Origin: Callaeas wilsoni
Taxonomy: Eukaryota; Chordata; Aves; Passeriformes; Callaeidae
Direction: 5' to 3'
NCBI GenBank assembly: GCA_013398955.1
Contig: VWPU01011622.1
Location: forward strand, 1-64,000
DNA: 64,000 nt
In this document: positions 46,001 through 57,478 of the stretch, in pieces
How positions within the stretch are numbered: the first letter of the stretch is position 1
Layout: each line of letters starts with the position of its first letter
Made by a program: the position numbers and the translations under genes
Notes under the pieces: generated by a model
The model's database searches: none
What the model was told of the DNA's origin: nothing
Seen by the model: only the letters and a program-made list of their open reading frames with translations

Positions 46001-47744
46001 AATCAGCTTCTAGCTCTGAACCACCCCAAAGTAATAGGACTTGCTGCAAGTACGACAGAGGTCAGGCTCTGCTTGTAGGTGATAAGAGTTTAGCCTTGAA
46101 CCAATTCCTTCTGAAGGAGCTGGGCAAAAAGAAGGTGCTGGTGGTGCCCCTCAGGGGAGGAACTTGGAGTTAACCAGCCCCTTAATGGACAGCAGAGAAT
46201 CCACCTCCTCCAACCTCTCATTTCTTGGAGACTGTTTTCCATGCTCCTGCAAAGAAAGTGGACATTGCTTTTCAATACCCTGCAATATTATCTGCCCGCT
46301 GTGGTTGTACTTGGCAGGAGCATAGTCTTTTTTGTCATCCACCCTTTAAACTGTTTTTGAGCAGGAAAACACTTCTGCCAAAGGTTGCTTAAAGAGTTCT
46401 TGTCCAAGCAGTGACAACGATGGCACTGGGGGCTCGTGCATCGATCCCAGAAGGCAAACAAACAGCCCCAGCTTAAACCCTACACCAGCTATAAACCTTA
46501 CACTTTTTAATTGGGAAATTGATTTTAAATCCAAGCCTCTTGAAAAAATCTAATTATTTTCCTTAAAAAAAAAAAAAAGGAAGAAAATAGGAAGAATCTT
46601 TCTCTCTGTCATGCTCCACCAGGCAAAAGAAAGTGAGGAGGAAATAATTCTTGGCTGCATCTCTGCAGGGCGCCCTGGTGATAACCTGGATAATACAATC
46701 TGATTTTGGCCTTGAGTCTGTTCCCTTGGATTATCGCATTTCTTCAAGGACCAAAAGCTGTGCTGGTGATTCAGACCTGGAGGAGAATGTCTTTTTTAGT
46801 GGTAAGCTTTCAGGTTTGGGGTTTTTTTGTTTTTCTTTTTTTTTTTTCCCCCAGCCATCAAAGGCCAGAGAGGAGGCTTTTATCATGTGGCTGCTTTATA
46901 GAGAACAAGTCGTGGGCATCCTGACCAGAGCCCAGCTCTCCTTCCTTCCTTCCCAAGGAAGACCCTGCTTGTTGGGTTAAAAGGGAGAGAAAAGTGAAGG
47001 GAAAAGAGGTGAAAGAAAAGGCCACCTTTGGAGACAGAGTGCCTGTATCACCTGCCCTGAAAGGAACGGTGGATTTGGGGAGGAGGATGTGTGTGGGTGT
47101 AAAATCTAAGCTATGCCACACCGAGTGATGGATCCATCAGGATCCGTGCTGGATGTGAAACATGGATGTGTAGCCATTATCCACACTTACATTTAAGTAG
47201 GGATCTGTTTGTGAGAGTGTGGGATCTGCTTTGTCCAGCAGAAGGGCTGAAATCTCAACTCTCACGTGCCCAAGTCCTTTTTGTTTTAATCTTTATGATT
47301 AGGTTTTGTGGCTCTCACTGCAAGACTGCATTCACGAGCCTTCACTTGGGAGGTGAAGCATCCCTGGCTTTTTTCTCCGTGCTTTGGAGAAAGCTGCAGC
47401 TGGTTTTCCTCCAGGGAAGTGAAGGAGGTGTGCTGCCTTGTCTCTGCATCCACTTAAGGATGCAGGAGTCCACATCCCACATCTCTCCTGTTGCAGAGGA
47501 GTTTCTTCCCCTCCCTGGTCCAGGTGAGAGGTTTCTCCTGGAAGCCTGGGTGCTGAGGGATGCTGGAGCAGAGGGATGCCAGCTGGCCTGCTTCCAGCAG
47601 TCTCCCTCCCTCCCTCCTTCCCTCCCTTCACACGCACCCGCAGCCACCTCGAAGCCGGGTTTGTTTATAGAAACACTGTCAAGCAAAAAAGTCTTTCCAA
47701 TAGCTCCGAGGAGAGGGACGTTTTCAGCTACTCACTCACCCTCA
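40059..47744. other. Long unique non-coding stretch, no gene seen
   Basis: No CR1 or LTR recognised in about 7.7 kb. Small simple repeats: (ATT)n at 43911-43937, a G run near 45824-45832, an A run near 46566-46578. Long frames occur at 41525-42007 (+), 41943-42452 (+), 42719-43387 (+, 222 codons) and 47166-47795 (+, 209 codons). All overlap other frames, match no family and lack convincing exon borders. They lie in C/T-rich or GC-richer DNA where stops are rarer. Confidence 0.5.
43911..43937. repeat. (ATT)n microsatellite, imperfect
   Basis: Short run of ATT units broken by one C (ATTATTATTATTCTTATTATTATT). Confidence 0.85.
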
Positions 47745-47905
47745 AACTGTGAAGATGCGACATATCAGCTGCATAAAATTAATTTATTTAGTTAAGGGAG
47801 GCGTTAATTAAGAGATCTCATTTATTGTGTTTCTGCAGACAGCTCTCGAGGGCCTTTTGAATTGTCAGCTCTGGTGACAGCAAAAGCTAATGGTGTCACG
47901 AATCA
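47745..47905. promoter_or_regulatory. Candidate conserved non-coding element
   Basis: Unique block with AAAATTAATTTATTTAG and GCGTTAATTAAGAG, then TCATTTATTGTG and a balanced-composition segment (CTCGAGGGCCTTTTGAATTGTC). Repeated homeodomain-type TTAATT words without repeat similarity are suggestive of a conserved enhancer; this is unverified. Confidence 0.3.
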
Positions 47906-48179
47906 GTAGTGGCAGGATTTGTGCCGAGGGAGGGAGAGGGAGATGGTGGAAGGCGTTGAGAAAGGAGTGGTGGAGACGTGGCAGAGGCTCGGGCACACGT
48001 TGCTGGGGGCTGGCGAGGTGCTCTGCCCTTCCTTAGCCTCCCCGCCAGTGAATTCTGGCAAGGGGAAAGGCTCTGGCTCAAGGTGGCTGCAGGAAAAGGC
48101 CAAGGTTTGGCAGAGCAACTTAGCAAACCCACGGATGCCAGGACATGTGCAGCCAAAAATGTATTTGTGTGGACTGACT

Positions 48180-49090
48180 TAAAATAACCGACTGTCCATG
48201 TGAGCTGAACTGGAAAGGAATCTTTGATTTATTTTAAATAATCATCTTTTTCTGCACTCAGAGGTTAATTCTCCTTGGTTAATCAGGATGTGTCAATCTG
48301 ATAACCAAGTGCAGGCCTAACACCAAACTTGTGGGTTTAAATTTAAAGTGTCTTAGCAAATAACAAATACGCTTTATCTGAAAGAATTTCATGCTCCAGT
48401 ACAGCTGTTTATAGGCATCTCCTTCAAGAAAAGCTGCGCCAACACTTTTCCCCCCACTTTTTTATCTTCTTATCATCTTTATCAAGTTGCTTTTGGAGGG
48501 AAATTGAAATTCTCTTGATGCAGAAAATAGGCCAAAAGGAAAAAAAAAAAAAATCCATACAAAATAGTGGAGGAGAGCTGCTGAACTTGGTGAGGAAGTG
48601 GCACTGCCATCTCCCAGGCAAAGAGGTTTTGTGTTTTGAGCTCCCGGGTTTGTTAAACAAAGGAGGCATTGCCTGCGCTTAGGAAATCAGCCCCGGCTCT
48701 TCTGGGCTTTCCTCCTTGTGTGTCCTCCAAGCTCACAAACCGAGCCCTTGTTGCGGAGCCAAGCTTCCAATTTCTCCCTCAAAAACGAGCGGCGGAGGCG
48801 GAGGTCGACAGGATGCCACAGCCATTTTCCATCTGCTTTCGCGGCCACGAGGGAAGCGCCTCCTGCGCTGCCGCGAGCCGCCTGGACAAGTTGGAATTCA
48901 GGGGGAGCACGGGGCACCTCTCGGAAAACGGATGGCTGCCGGAAGATTGTTTTAACCGGCTCTTGTTGCACATACTGAAGGAGCAATTTTCTCCAGGTCA
49001 CTGGTTTGACTTTCTTTAACACTCTGCTAACAAATATATATTATTACTTCCTCCTCTTTTAATCGATTTTCACTCATTTAAACCCAGGGT
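48180..49090. promoter_or_regulatory. Candidate regulatory region with CpG-richer core
   Basis: A repeat-free 0.9-kb region. The left part (48180-48320) is AT-rich with TTTGATTTATTTTAAATAATC and GGTTAATCAGG. The core (48690-48990) has many CpGs for this window (around 48790-48810, 48840-48880, 48905-48950), and the right part returns to AT-rich (49020-49075, ATATATTATTACTTCC, TTAATCG). Overlapping frames of 60-116 codons on both strands across the core reflect its low stop density. Could be an unmethylated enhancer or a cryptic exon; neither is proven. Confidence 0.28.
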
Positions 49091-49810
49091 ACGCATCAGC
49101 CTCATATAGGCCACCACTGCTTTCACCTTGATTTATTTATTTTTTTTAAACGTGGTTTTTAATTTGTGTGGGATGGCAGTGGCTGTGCAGCTTGGATGAG
49201 CCCCTAGCCCTGCCCCTCTCCGAGTGATCTGTGAGCCCCTGCCCAGGGGGAATGAGGTTTCGGGGGAGTTTTCTGCCGTTGGGAGCTCAGGGTTGGTTTT
49301 GGTTGCACTCAGCTGCTCCAGCAGTGGTTTGAAAAACAGGAAAGGCATTTTTTCCAAGCAGACCCTGAGGTGTTTTCAGTCCAAAAGAATCGCTGGGCGC
49401 ACACCCTGTGCCAAGGCCCTGTGTCCCCAGGGACATGCTGCATTTTCCTGTCTACCTCTCAAAGGAGAAAGAAACCTTGGCTTGCCCTTGGCTCCCATTG
49501 CAAAAGCTTTGTGATCCTCAGGCAGAGCTGGGCAGGAATGGAAAATGGTGAGAGATGGAGCTTTTTGTTTTTGATTTAACCCCAAAGTGACAGCAGGGCT
49601 TTCCTGTGACGGGAGATGTAGGGAGAAGAGTTTTTTTTTCCCTGTGGGCATTGCATGTCCAACAGACTTTTGTCTTGGGTCTGTCTCCTCTGGAAGCCAC
49701 ACAGGATGTGACCAAGGCTTTTCCTGCAGCAGCACAGTGTGGATTTTCCACTGCTTTACTACCGTGGTTGTATCCCCAGGGCTGCCTTGCCCCGTCCAGC
49801 TCAAAAGTGG

Positions 49811-49982
49811 ATCATAGAATCCAAAGAGAACCATGAAATGGTTTGGAAGTGACTTTAAAGAACATCATCTTCCAACCCCCGTTCCCTGGGGCAGGAACAC
49901 CTTCCACTAGACCAGGTTCCTCAGAGCCCCATCCAACCTGGCCTTGAGCGCTTCCAGGGATGGGCCCAACACAACCCCTGTT
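49811..49982 (-). mobile_element. CR1 LINE 3' end, minus strand
   Basis: On + it runs 'atcatagaatccaaagagaaccatgaaatggtttggaagtgactttaaag', 'ggggcaggaacaccttccactagaccaggttcctcagagccccatccaacctggccttgagcgcttccagggatggg'. A clear reversed CR1 end with a short insertion-like stretch just inside the terminal octamer. Confidence 0.93.
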
Positions 49983-51046
49983 TATGGGAGAGGAGCAGCA
50001 GGCATTGTCCCAGCTAGTGTAAAAGATGGGAGATTGGTAGGCTGGGAGGCAGAGGAGAGTGTGGATATGTTGCCAGAGCTGCCTGGGGAGGATTATCGCT
50101 CCTCGCGGAGTCGCCGCGGCGGAGACCGGAGGAAGGGGTGCTGTGGGAGGAGGCCCGAGCAGAAGATGAGATCATGGGGGATTCATTTAAACCACAGTGT
50201 CGGATCCTATAAATCTACGGGGTTTTGCATATTTCCATATTTATATATGAAAATTTCATGAGGTGGCTTAAAGGCAACTGAAATAAAAACAGGGCTGTCA
50301 GAGCTTGAAAACCACCGGCAAATCTCTAACAGACCATTTAATACAAACGTATGGGCTTGAAAAACCTCCGAGTCGGTCCCTCGGGGCGCTGCAGCTCTGC
50401 TAGCCGGGAGGGTGTGGAGCGGAGGGACCTTTCAGCCTGGCTCACGTCCCGCGGGGATGGGACATCGGGCTGCTGGCATTCCCCTCGGGTGCTTTCTTGC
50501 TGTCTTGTGTGTGCTGTGATGCTTTGGGAATGGGCAGGGAGTTGATCTTCGTGGCTGGTGCCCCAAAGCTGTGAGGGACGCTGGCGGCAGGGCGGGAGTG
50601 GTGCAGAGGAACGTTTTACACCCCACAGGCGCTGTGGTTGTGTTCAGCCTTCTCGGTGGAGACTGACTCCTCCTCCTGTGAGCGTGTGCCCTTTTCCTCT
50701 CTGATCTCTGGCTATCGGGCAGAACAAGACTTCTCCAAACCACTGGTCTGCATCACCCTCACTGACCTTCTGCCGCTTCATGAGTCTCTTCCCATGGATT
50801 AATTTAAAGGAGCATGGCAGAGATTTATGCTCCATGCCCAGGCGGGTAGAGTGGCCCTCCAGGATGGAAAACAAATTCCTTAGATTGCCCGGCATATCTT
50901 GGTGCTGGTTTTTGGATACCTCTAGATGTTGTCCACCTTGTGGGTCTGTGCTCCTTGCTGAAGGACCTCAGCCCTTTCTGGTCTCCCTGAGCAGCTCCAA
51001 ACCCCAGTGCAATGTTCTGCAACTCTCAGGTCTGGCCTGAAGGTTT
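49983..51046. other. Unique DNA between two CR1 ends, with CpG cluster
   Basis: No gene recognised. The interval 50080-50490 stands out and is listed separately; the rest shows only overlapping frames under 110 codons. Confidence 0.5.
50080..50490. promoter_or_regulatory. CpG clusters flanking an AT-rich core
   Basis: Two CpG-dense patches (about nine CpGs in 50085-50160 and about ten in 50365-50490) flank a 170-bp AT-rich centre (50185-50345) with CCTATAAATC, GCATATTTCCATATTTATATATG and CATTTAATAC. The window is otherwise CpG-poor, so retention of this many suggests hypomethylation in the germ line or recent constraint. Small CpG islands and poised enhancers show this pattern; a promoter of an unannotated transcript is an alternative. 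Confidence 0.33.
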
Positions 51047-51212
51047 TATAGAATCATAAAATAGTTTGGGTTGGAAGCGACCTTTAAAGGCCACCTAGTC
51101 CAATCTCCTGCCATGGACAGGGATATCTTCCACTAGGCTGCTCAAAGCCTCATCCAGCCTAGTCTTGAATATTCCCAGGGATGGAGCATCCACTGCCTCT
51201 CCGGGCTGAACT
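51047..51212 (-). mobile_element. CR1 LINE 3' end, minus strand
   Basis: On + it runs 'tagaatcataaaatagtttgggttggaagcgacctttaaaggccacctagtccaatctcctgccatgg', 'ttccactaggctgctcaaagcctcatccagcctagtcttgaatattcccagggatggagcatcc'. About 165 bp, 5' truncated. Confidence 0.94.
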
Positions 51213-54200
51213 CTGATTTCACCATCTTCATGGTAAAAATTGTGCACCAAATGTTTCTAAAGAGAAACTCCTGCTTTCCTGATGCAATGACAAGAGCAGG
51301 CCTCTCCCTGCTCCAAGTCCTCTGTAATTCAGGGCTCTGTTCCCCCTCTTCAGCCCCAAGGCAGGAGCTGGAGGCCGTGGACAGCTTGTTTCATCTGAAG
51401 TCTCCAAAGCAAAAGGAAATAATTAGTGGAGGAGGAGAAAGCTGGGACAAAAACAAGCTGTCAAGAAGAAGAAGAAGGTGCTAATGTGTCTGTCATCCCT
51501 CTTCCCTCCTGGCCGGCCCCCAGAGGTGAGAGGCGGGCACTCCGTCTCTGATGGGAGGATGGAGAGTGTCGGCACTCGCCCCTCAGCCTCAGCTGTCTCC
51601 AGACATCAGCTCTCCTCTCGTGAAGACTCATCTTGCTTCCAGGCCGCTTCCTTCTGCTGTCCCCCGAAATGTTCTTGGGAGGGATTTGCTCCACGGGCAG
51701 TTTGGATGGCGATGGCTGCGGCGTCCCTGCACAAGTGCTCCCAGCTCAGGTTTGATCCGCTGCGCCAGACGCCTACAATCGATTTGTGTCCTAACAGCGC
51801 CTATTTCTCTTCATTACCCACAGAGAGGTGTGTGGAATGAGTAGCTCACATGTTGGTGTCCGCAGTTATTAAGTTAAGCAAGACGAATCCAGTGTCAGCG
51901 TTTCCCCTTTGGCTTTGCTTCGGGCTTTGCTTCTTCCCCTGCAGGGCTCCTCATGGTGACTTTGGCACAGGGTGACATTCTTGGGAGTCTTCAAACGTGC
52001 TGGATATTTTCTGCTTGGGAAGTGACACCACTTCCCAGGTCATTGCTGTCACCTGTTGCCGGGCTGGGGGAAGGAGCAAGGCTTGGCTGCAGAAATCCAG
52101 GGGTATAAACATCTGGGGAGCTTTGCTTAAAGTTCTTCCCAAAGCTGTGATCTCAAGGGTGGGGCTGTCACTCTCTTTTGCTTTGCTCCATCAGGGACTT
52201 TCTCCTGCCTGGTGCCACCAGTGATGGGCATGACTGGAGGCAGGTTTTAAGGCTGGTGGTTGATATTTAGGGGGTTTTTGGAGGCCGGGACTTGCTAACC
52301 TTTAACCAAACTCTTACACTCGTCAGCCTCGGTGGTCCTTTTTTTGGGAAGCCTTGGCTTACATAGGGGAGAGTGTGCCTGGCTAAGCTTCCGAGAGCTG
52401 GGATGGAGGGACCACCCACGCCAGCCTTCAACAAGACTTTTGTCCGTCATTTCTGTGCAGGGCTAATGATTTCTGAGGAAAAAGGGGAATACCCGCCAGT
52501 CACAGTGTCCTAAAATACCCTGTGAGGGGACGTAGTGTGGTCAGTGGTGTTTGCTGCAGAAAAGCAATTCAGTCCTTGCTCTGTTCTTGGGCTCCATTAG
52601 GTTTATGGCAGCATCTCTCACCTCCTGTGGGGATTGTTCCCAAGTGCTGCTGCCTTACTAAGGGCAGGTTCCTGCCGTGTCCTCCAGCACCCATCCCTTT
52701 TTCCCTCTACCTGGCATTAGAGGGCAGTCAAAGGAAACCTTCCTTGTCCTCCTGCTCCCCAGGCTCTGCGGGCTGCCAGCCAGCACCCACACTCACCCCG
52801 GGGGCAGAGGGCTCACCTCAAAGCAGGACCCTTTGCCTTGCCCTCACCCTCTTGTTTTGGGTTTCTGCCCGTGTTTCACCGGTGAAAACCGCTTGTGGTT
52901 TTGTATCTGACATTTGGGATCGAGCATCTGCAACTCCGATGAATCCTGGGCACTATTTCTCCCCTGCCTCGCCCTCCATCTGCCCCTAATTGACATCCCT
53001 GAATCTTGTCTCCGTTTGACAAATCAGGCTACTTACTCTAAGTGATGACATGGATAAATATTGCAGGCATTCGTTTTACGTCTGGATACCCTGATAATAA
53101 AAGCTATCAGAATCTCTTCCCCCCGCCCGTGCATAGCAATTACTACCAAAGGGTTCACTCCTCCATCACCGGAGCAGGATGTGGAATTGTGTCTGTGACA
53201 GCAAGATTTCCCTCTTGCATTGGTGGTTTTGGGCCATAAACCAGCCTTTTTTTAGACCAGTTCAGCAGCAGTGTGGTGAGACTGTGCAAGCTGTGAGTTC
53301 GGAGTGGGGAATCTCACAGGAGCCCTTTTGCTCACAAAATTCCAGGTGCCTGTGTCCACTTGGATGGACCTGGGTGTCTGGAGTGGCCACGGCGGGTGGC
53401 AGCGGGTGCCACTGCGGGTCGAGGGTGCACTTTTGACTCATGGCTGTTGTGCCTGTGCCTTCCTCGAGCCAGCCCCCATCCAGGCTCTGCTCCTCATCCT
53501 CACTGGCACGTTGGTGGCTCTCCTGGGCTGAGGCTGTCAAATTGCAGGGTATTATTTTTAGCCTGGTTTCCCGAGGAAAAGCAGCTTATGTGATTGTACT
53601 GTCTGTCAGTGCCTTTCCTCCCACCAGCCTCCTCTTAACAAGTTTTGAACCCCCTGTCAAATTTTCCGGGAGGGATGGAGAGCTCCAAGACGTGACGTTC
53701 CTGCACGTTTCCCTGCAAATTAGCAGCTGGGGCCACCTTCCTCAGGAGGGGGATGAGGCTGGGTGGCAGCGCCCAGGGACAAGAGGAGATGCCGAGGAAG
53801 GTGCCAGACGAGAGGCTTGGCTTAATATCTCAAATAGGCTTAATATCTCAAATACAGATATTAAGCGCTCACGCCTTAATTAAAGTTAATTTGTGGGAGA
53901 GGCGTTTCATTACCAAAGGTTTCTCCAGCTCAGGCGTGTCCACGCCATCTGCTTGGAGCCGGCAGTGGCAAAGCCCTCGACCCCACCGGCTGCGAGGACC
54001 GGCCCTTCCCGGCAAAAGGACGAGCTCGACGCAAAAGCCTCTCTTTTCTTCCTCCCTGCCTCTCAGTCTGGGCTGTTACTGACAGGAATTTTTTAATTCT
54101 TTTAAGAGCCAAGTGCTGCTGCCATCAGGGGAAGGCAGAGTTTCATCTCCTATGATTTTCCTCAGTGTGGGCTCTCTCATGGCTGATAGAGAGGTTGGGC

Positions 54201-55834
54201 AGGCTGTCCTTCTCCTTTCTCCAGCTATTTATTTTCCTTAAGCTTTCAGGAACGTAAGAGTTTGTGATTTCTACACTTTGTCAAAAGTGGGTGAAAGTTA
54301 TTAAATGGTGGCTTGACTGGGATGGCCACACACGCACCCAGGAGCTCCCGTTTCTTAGGAAACTGGTCTTAATGAGAGACAGCTCCTGTTAATGCTTGCT
54401 TACTTTTTAGTCGAGGTCTTTGCTGGGAATGGAATTTTTATGGGAAATCTTAAACCAAACAACAATGCTAATAAGCTGTAATCAAAACCAGGGAGGGAAG
54501 GGACCTGCTTCTTTCTCATCCCACAGCCCTCCCTGAGGTTTCAGAAGGAGAGCTTTTCCTACAGCAAGATAAAACCAAGATACTTCTAATTTTTTTTTTT
54601 CCCAATTTTTTTTTTTCCTTTTTAACCAAAAGGTGAGAGTGAAACTTCCAAGATTGGTTTATGGCTTGGGCCTTGCTGGGAATATTGGAGAGAGAGAGAG
54701 GTACAAATCCCTGCTTTGAAGGGCTTGAATCTGAGCCATTTGCATCCCTGGCCAGTGCCCAACATACCAGGTTATTTCTGCTTTATGAAGCTTTATTTCT
54801 CTTATTTTCTTCTTTCTTCCTTTTATTTTGTTGGGGTTTTTTTTTTAACCATTGACAGCTCCATGATGACGTTGAAAAATCTCTGGCCCGGGTGAATAAA
54901 TGTGTCATTTGAAATGGCTTTTTTTCTCCCCTCTGTGTGAGATCTTGGGTTTGGCAAGTTGACATTCTCTGACTGAAAACCATTTTGTCTCAATTTCTGG
55001 CCATTCTTGCTCACAGTGAGTGGGTTTTGCCCATAAAGACAGAAGTTGCTGGGTAAAGCTGAGAAATTCTCTGTTTAGAGGCCTTCGCTGCTGTCTTCTC
55101 TTCCCTCAAGCAGCGACCTGAAGAGGATTATTGTCACATATTTTGATGTAGAACCTGAATTTGTCTCCTGGTTTACTCAGGAGAGATCCAAATGCACTCA
55201 CAACAAACCCAGGATTCCTCGTGAAATGTTCACCTGCTTAAAGAAGGCTTTAAAGGAAAAAACCCCTTTATTAAGAAAAAATAGAAGGAAAAGCCGTTTT
55301 TCCCACTTTATGAGATGATGGATATTTTTCTGTGTGCAATATTTAGATAAAAGGGGCTGAACTTCTAATTACATTACCTAAGGAGGTTTAATAATGTTTG
55401 CCCAAAGTATCTGGTTGTGAAAATTCACCAGAGTCAATTCAGTTTAATTTCTGTTGAAATCCCTTTGCTTCATCCCTTCCTGCTTTCCGAGGGCCTTGCA
55501 GAACTGTCTGAGGGTGGGAAATCTGTGGGTTTGGGTTCCAACAGGACAATCTTGTGTTTGAAGAGGGCTGGAGAAGACCTGGGTTTGGAGATGCTCTGTT
55601 GAGAGACCTCCTGTGCTGGCCAGTATGACCAGTTTATGTTCCAGCTGTTCCTCAGCCTTTTGGGTTTCTGAGGTAGCAGTTAAAAGGTTTTTTTTTCTCT
55701 CTCCTGGAAATATTTTGAGCTGTGGATGCCTTTTTGCCATCAAGACCCCCTGATCTGTTGTAGGACAGGCTCAACCACACAGGTGGGGCTTCTCCACTGA
55801 CTTTCCATCCTTGCCACTGATCTTTTAAACCTGG
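51213..55834. other. Unique non-coding DNA, no gene seen
   Basis: No CR1 or LTR recognised in 4.6 kb. Contains the 18-bp duplication and hairpin at 53819-53866 and T runs near 54590-54616 and 54838-54846. The piece 53030-53115 (GATGACATGGATAAATATTGC, CGTTTTACG, CCTGATAATAAAAGC) is unique and could be conserved. Frames at 52522-52989 (+, 155 codons) and 53440-53883 (+, 147 codons) match nothing known. Confidence 0.5.
53819..53866. repeat. 18-bp tandem duplication forming a perfect hairpin
   Basis: GGCTTAATATCTCAAATA occurs twice in tandem (53819-53836, 53837-53854). The second copy's GCTTAATATCT (53838-53848) pairs perfectly with AGATATTAAGC (53856-53866): an 11-bp stem and 7-base loop. Could be a slippage product, since duplications often arise at hairpins. 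Confidence 0.9.
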
Positions 55835-56310
55835 CCTGGGATTTTGTCCCATTGAATGTCATTCCGCATCCGTCGGTCTGGTTCTCAAAGGCATCATTTC
55901 CTTCCGAATGATGCCAAAACTTCTTGTTTTGCGTTGTTTTGCCTCCAGAGTAGTGAGTTTGATGAGTGTTGGTCCCCCGTTGTTAAGGAAGTGTTGAATG
56001 TGAGTGGTGAGTGAACAGCCTGCTCAGCAAAATCCCTCCAGGCTGCCTCCTTTTTTGGTATTATCTATTATAATCTTATTTTTTTTTAGGCAAAGCATTT
56101 CTTTGATTCATAATTCTTATCGTAAAGTTTCCCTCCTACAGTTTAACTAATCATGTGCCCGTGTGGCACAATATCAGATGCTTTTCTGAAGTCCAGATGG
56201 TCAAGCTCTCTCACAAAAGACAAAGATTGGCTTTTGTCTTTAAAAAAAAAAAAGCTGTTATCTCCCAGAAAAATATATTTACCAGGCTCGCCTGACTGAA
56301 TCCATCTGCG
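55835..56310 (-). mobile_element. Ancient diverged CR1-type LINE remnant
   Basis: Heavily decayed. The clearest part, 'ctaatcatgtgcccgtgtggcacaatatcagatgcttttctgaagtccaga' (about 56146-56196), resembles the reversed CR1 reverse-transcriptase region ('..gggacagtatcaaatgcttt(a/c)ctgaagtccag..'). Later 'ccaggctcgcctgactgaatccatctg' (56282-56308) resembles its continuation ('..caaatccatgctgactg..' part). The left boundary is uncertain. Unlike the other copies here, this one comes from the coding region and not the 3' tail, and it is much older. Confidence 0.5.
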
Positions 56311-57269
56311 TGAAATCCGGCTGGTTTTACCCATTTTCTTAGATTTTTTTGCTTTGGAGTTGCTTCTCAAGCAGAGCTGCTGCTCAGACCAACCTGTGGC
56401 TGCCCGAACCTCACCCTCCTGCCCCACTCTTAAATACTCCCTCATCTTTAGTCTTACATCCTCCTTCCCCCCTTGTTAGATTAGTTTGAAATAATCTGCG
56501 GAGAAAGGAGTCTCTGGGAAGCCAGGCAGCGGCACTGAAGTGATTATTTCCACTACAGTAAAGGTTGAAAACTGGTTACAATTATCACTCCTAGTTTTAC
56601 ATGCTAACAGGATTTGCCTTTGGGGGATTAAGTTAACTATTCTGTCATGCAGGTGAGTGTTTTGTTTTGCTCCTTTGAACCAGCCCTTCTCAGGCTGTCA
56701 GGGAGAGGAAGATAAAGGATGCCGTCCTCGCCGTATCCCGCTTTCCAAAGCCCCGACCACGGCTCAAGGAATGCTTTGTCTCTGCAGCGGCTCGAGTTGG
56801 AGAGATTAATTTGGGCTTGCTTCAAGGTCATCTCGGGTGCATCTTTTTGTTGAATGTGCTTGCACTGCTGGAGAAGTGTGGATCTCCTTTTAAAATTCCT
56901 CTAGGCTGTGGATCAAGGGGAAGTAGGGGGAAATAAGCTCTGATGTTTCAAGAAAATATAAATAAAGGGACTTGATCCAGACGCTCTGTGTGGTACAAAG
57001 AAGGTGAAGCTTTCAGGCTGTCACTGTATGGATTCCCAAGCTGAGGGCAAAGAGTTGCTCCAGCCAGAATTTCCACTTAATTTTTCATTTTGACAGAAAA
57101 TATCAGGGTAATTGACTTTTTTATTTTTTTCTTTTTTGGGGTGGTCAACCCATTCCAGGGAGTTTTTGTGACCCCTTGTGAACGTCAGCTCCTGTGCTTT
57201 GGGTGGCAGCTGTGGTCCACTGGGCAGAAACTGCCCAAAATGGGACCAAACCAGGGCCTTAAAGGAAAA
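56311..57269. other. Unique non-coding DNA, no gene seen
   Basis: About 960 bp without a recognisable gene or repeat. Frames are below 75 codons. Confidence 0.55.
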
Positions 57270-57478
57270 GTTGGACCAGGGGAGGTTTAGATTGGAAAGA
57301 TTTCTTCGTCAGGCATTGGAACAGACTGCCCAGGGAAGTGATGGAGTCTGCATCCTTGGAAGTGTTGGAAAAATGTGTGTCTGTGGCACTTGAAAACGTG
57401 GTGGTGCTGGTTTGGTGGGTGAACTGGATGATCTTAGAGGTCTAACCCAGTCTTGGTGGTTCTGTGGAGGAGGGAAAC
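57270..57478 (+). mobile_element. CR1 LINE 3' end, plus strand
   Basis: Direct orientation: 'ggaccaggggaggtttagattgg', 'cgtcaggcattggaacagactgcccagggaagtgatggagtctgcatccttggaagtgtt', 'ctggatgatcttagaggtctaacccagtcttggtggttctg'. The terminal octamer repeat is lost. Confidence 0.92.

Noticed and set aside
47166..47795. 209-codon plus-strand frame
   Set aside because: No family resemblance; minus-strand frames of over 100 codons cover the same bases.
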